The position numbers were made by a program, and so were the translations under genes. Positions 5,664 to 6,297 of a DNA stretch of 6,297 bases are shown here, piece by piece. Under the pieces are notes generated by a model. It did no database searches. It was not told the origin of the DNA and worked only from the letters and a program-made list of their open reading frames with translations. Numbering within the stretch: position 1 is the first letter of the stretch; every line of letters begins with the position of its first letter. The stretch spans positions 1 through 6,297 of the forward strand of contig JAPUIL010000015.1 of NCBI GenBank assembly GCA_027297085.1. The letters are read 5' to 3'. This stretch comes from Verrucomicrobiota bacterium (GTDB lineage Bacteria; Verrucomicrobiota; Verrucomicrobiia; Opitutales; UBA2995).

Positions 5664-6297
5664 ATGATCAAGGTAGCATCCGTACAATTTAACCATACTC
5701 CCGGAGACAAAGAAGCCAATCTGAATACGATCCGTCCTTTCTGCGCAGAAGCGGCTGATCAGGGTGTTGAGATAATTGCCTTTCCCGAAATGTGCATCAC
5801 CGGCTATTGGCATGTCCGAAATCTGGAGAGAGAACAAATCGAAGCTTTATCCGAAAAGGTGCCAACGGGTCCATCGGTCCAAGTTATTCAAGAACTTTCC
5901 AAACAGCACCAAATGATCATTGGGGCCGGGCTTATCGAGCTATCTGAAGATGGGCAGTTATATAATTCCTACGTCGTTGCTCATCCGGACGGGAAGGTGA
6001 ATTGTCATAGGAAACTTCATTGTTTCATTAGCGAACATATGTCGAGTGGTGACTCCTACACGGTATTCGATACGCATCTGGGATACAAAATCGGGGTTCT
6101 TATCTGTTATGATAATAACTTGATCGAGAATGTGCGTGTGACTGCCTTGAAAGGCGCGGACATTCTTCTGGCTCCTCATCAGACGGGCGGTTGCAAATCG
6201 GGAAGCCCGCATGGAATGCATCCAATTGATACACAGCTCTGGGAAAACCGGAAGAGTGATCCGGAAGCGATTGAGAAAGAGCTGAAGGGTCCCAATG
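5664..6297 (+). CDS. Nitrilase-superfamily (carbon-nitrogen) amidohydrolase, N-terminal part
   Basis: The first 211 codons of a cytoplasmic hydrolase that runs off the right edge. The Glu-Lys-Cys triad of the nitrilase fold is complete: Glu42 in FPEMCITGY, Lys117 in HRKLHCF and Cys148 in VLICYDNN. The N-terminal strand IKVASVQFN and the GVEIIAFPE strand also fit. Family members hydrolyse nitriles or, more often, amide and carbamoyl bonds; no signal peptide is present. After ADILLAPHQTGG (about 165-176) comes a long polar segment with HPIDTQLWENR (186-196) that most short amidases lack, which suggests a distinct subgroup of unknown substrate. The ATG at 5664 is the only usable early start, because a TAA lies two codons upstream in frame. 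No Shine-Dalgarno is visible. It is divergent from the sugar cluster, so a shared pathway is unproven. Confidence 0.92.
   Translation, partial: MIKVASVQFNHTPGDKEANLNTIRPFCAEAADQGVEIIAFPEMCITGYWHVRNLEREQIEALSEKVPTGPSVQVIQELSKQHQMIIGAGLIELSEDGQLYNSYVVAHPDGKVNCHRKLHCFISEHMSSGDSYTVFDTHLGYKIGVLICYDNNLIENVRVTALKGADILLAPHQTGGCKSGSPHGMHPIDTQLWENRKSDPEAIEKELKGPN

Noticed and set aside
5507..5719. A 70-codon minus-strand frame spanning the divergent region
   Set aside because: It overlaps both flanking gene starts, lacks a ribosome-binding site and resembles no protein family; regulatory DNA is the simpler reading.
5565..5837. A 90-codon open frame on the minus strand
   Set aside because: It overlaps the start of the nitrilase-like gene antisense and the divergent region, with no recognisable protein features.
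5958..6221. An 87-codon open frame on the minus strand
   Set aside because: It is antisense to the catalytic Lys/Cys region of the nitrilase-like gene, which is clearly the real coding frame.

Overview
The window reads as a sugar-acquisition locus from a heterotrophic bacterium of the PVC group (Planctomycetota/Verrucomicrobiota/Lentisphaerota). This is inferred from protein style: a secreted sulfatase, an RbsABC-type transporter with a DxxDP-rich periplasmic binding lipoprotein, and a CE1-like esterase with an N-terminal Ig/E-set domain. Base composition looks moderate (about 50% GC by eye). Shine-Dalgarno sequences are weak or absent before several genes. No rRNA or tRNA gene, CRISPR array or transposase was seen.

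Layout. Five genes lie head to tail on the minus strand. In transcription order (right to left) they are: a secreted alpha/beta-hydrolase esterase (5510-4212), a sugar-binding lipoprotein (4083-3115), a double-domain ABC ATPase (2931-1414), an RbsC-type permease (1320-370, GTG start), and the first 111 codons of a sulfatase that runs off the left edge (334-1). Gaps between them are 128, 183, 93 and 35 bp, and none holds a convincing gene. A nitrilase-superfamily amidohydrolase starts at 5664 on the plus strand, divergent from the cluster, and runs off the right edge. The 153-bp divergent region holds the likely control sites.

How the parts fit. The esterase and sulfatase both carry export signals and could strip acyl and sulfate groups from a decorated glycan or oligosaccharide. 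The lipoprotein would then capture the released sugar, and the permease/ATPase pair would import it. The link to a sulfated (for example algal) polysaccharide is inference from gene content; the transported sugar cannot be read from the sequence. The nitrilase-like enzyme may belong to a neighbouring unit and need not be part of the pathway.

No clearly new system is visible. The points most worth a second look are the pairing of esterase and sulfatase with an RbsABC-type importer, a GC-rich hairpin in the long gap just after the binding-protein gene, a foldable leader before that gene which may mask a ribosome-binding site, an apparent Asp-to-Glu change in the esterase triad, and a possible leaderless start for the nitrilase-like gene.
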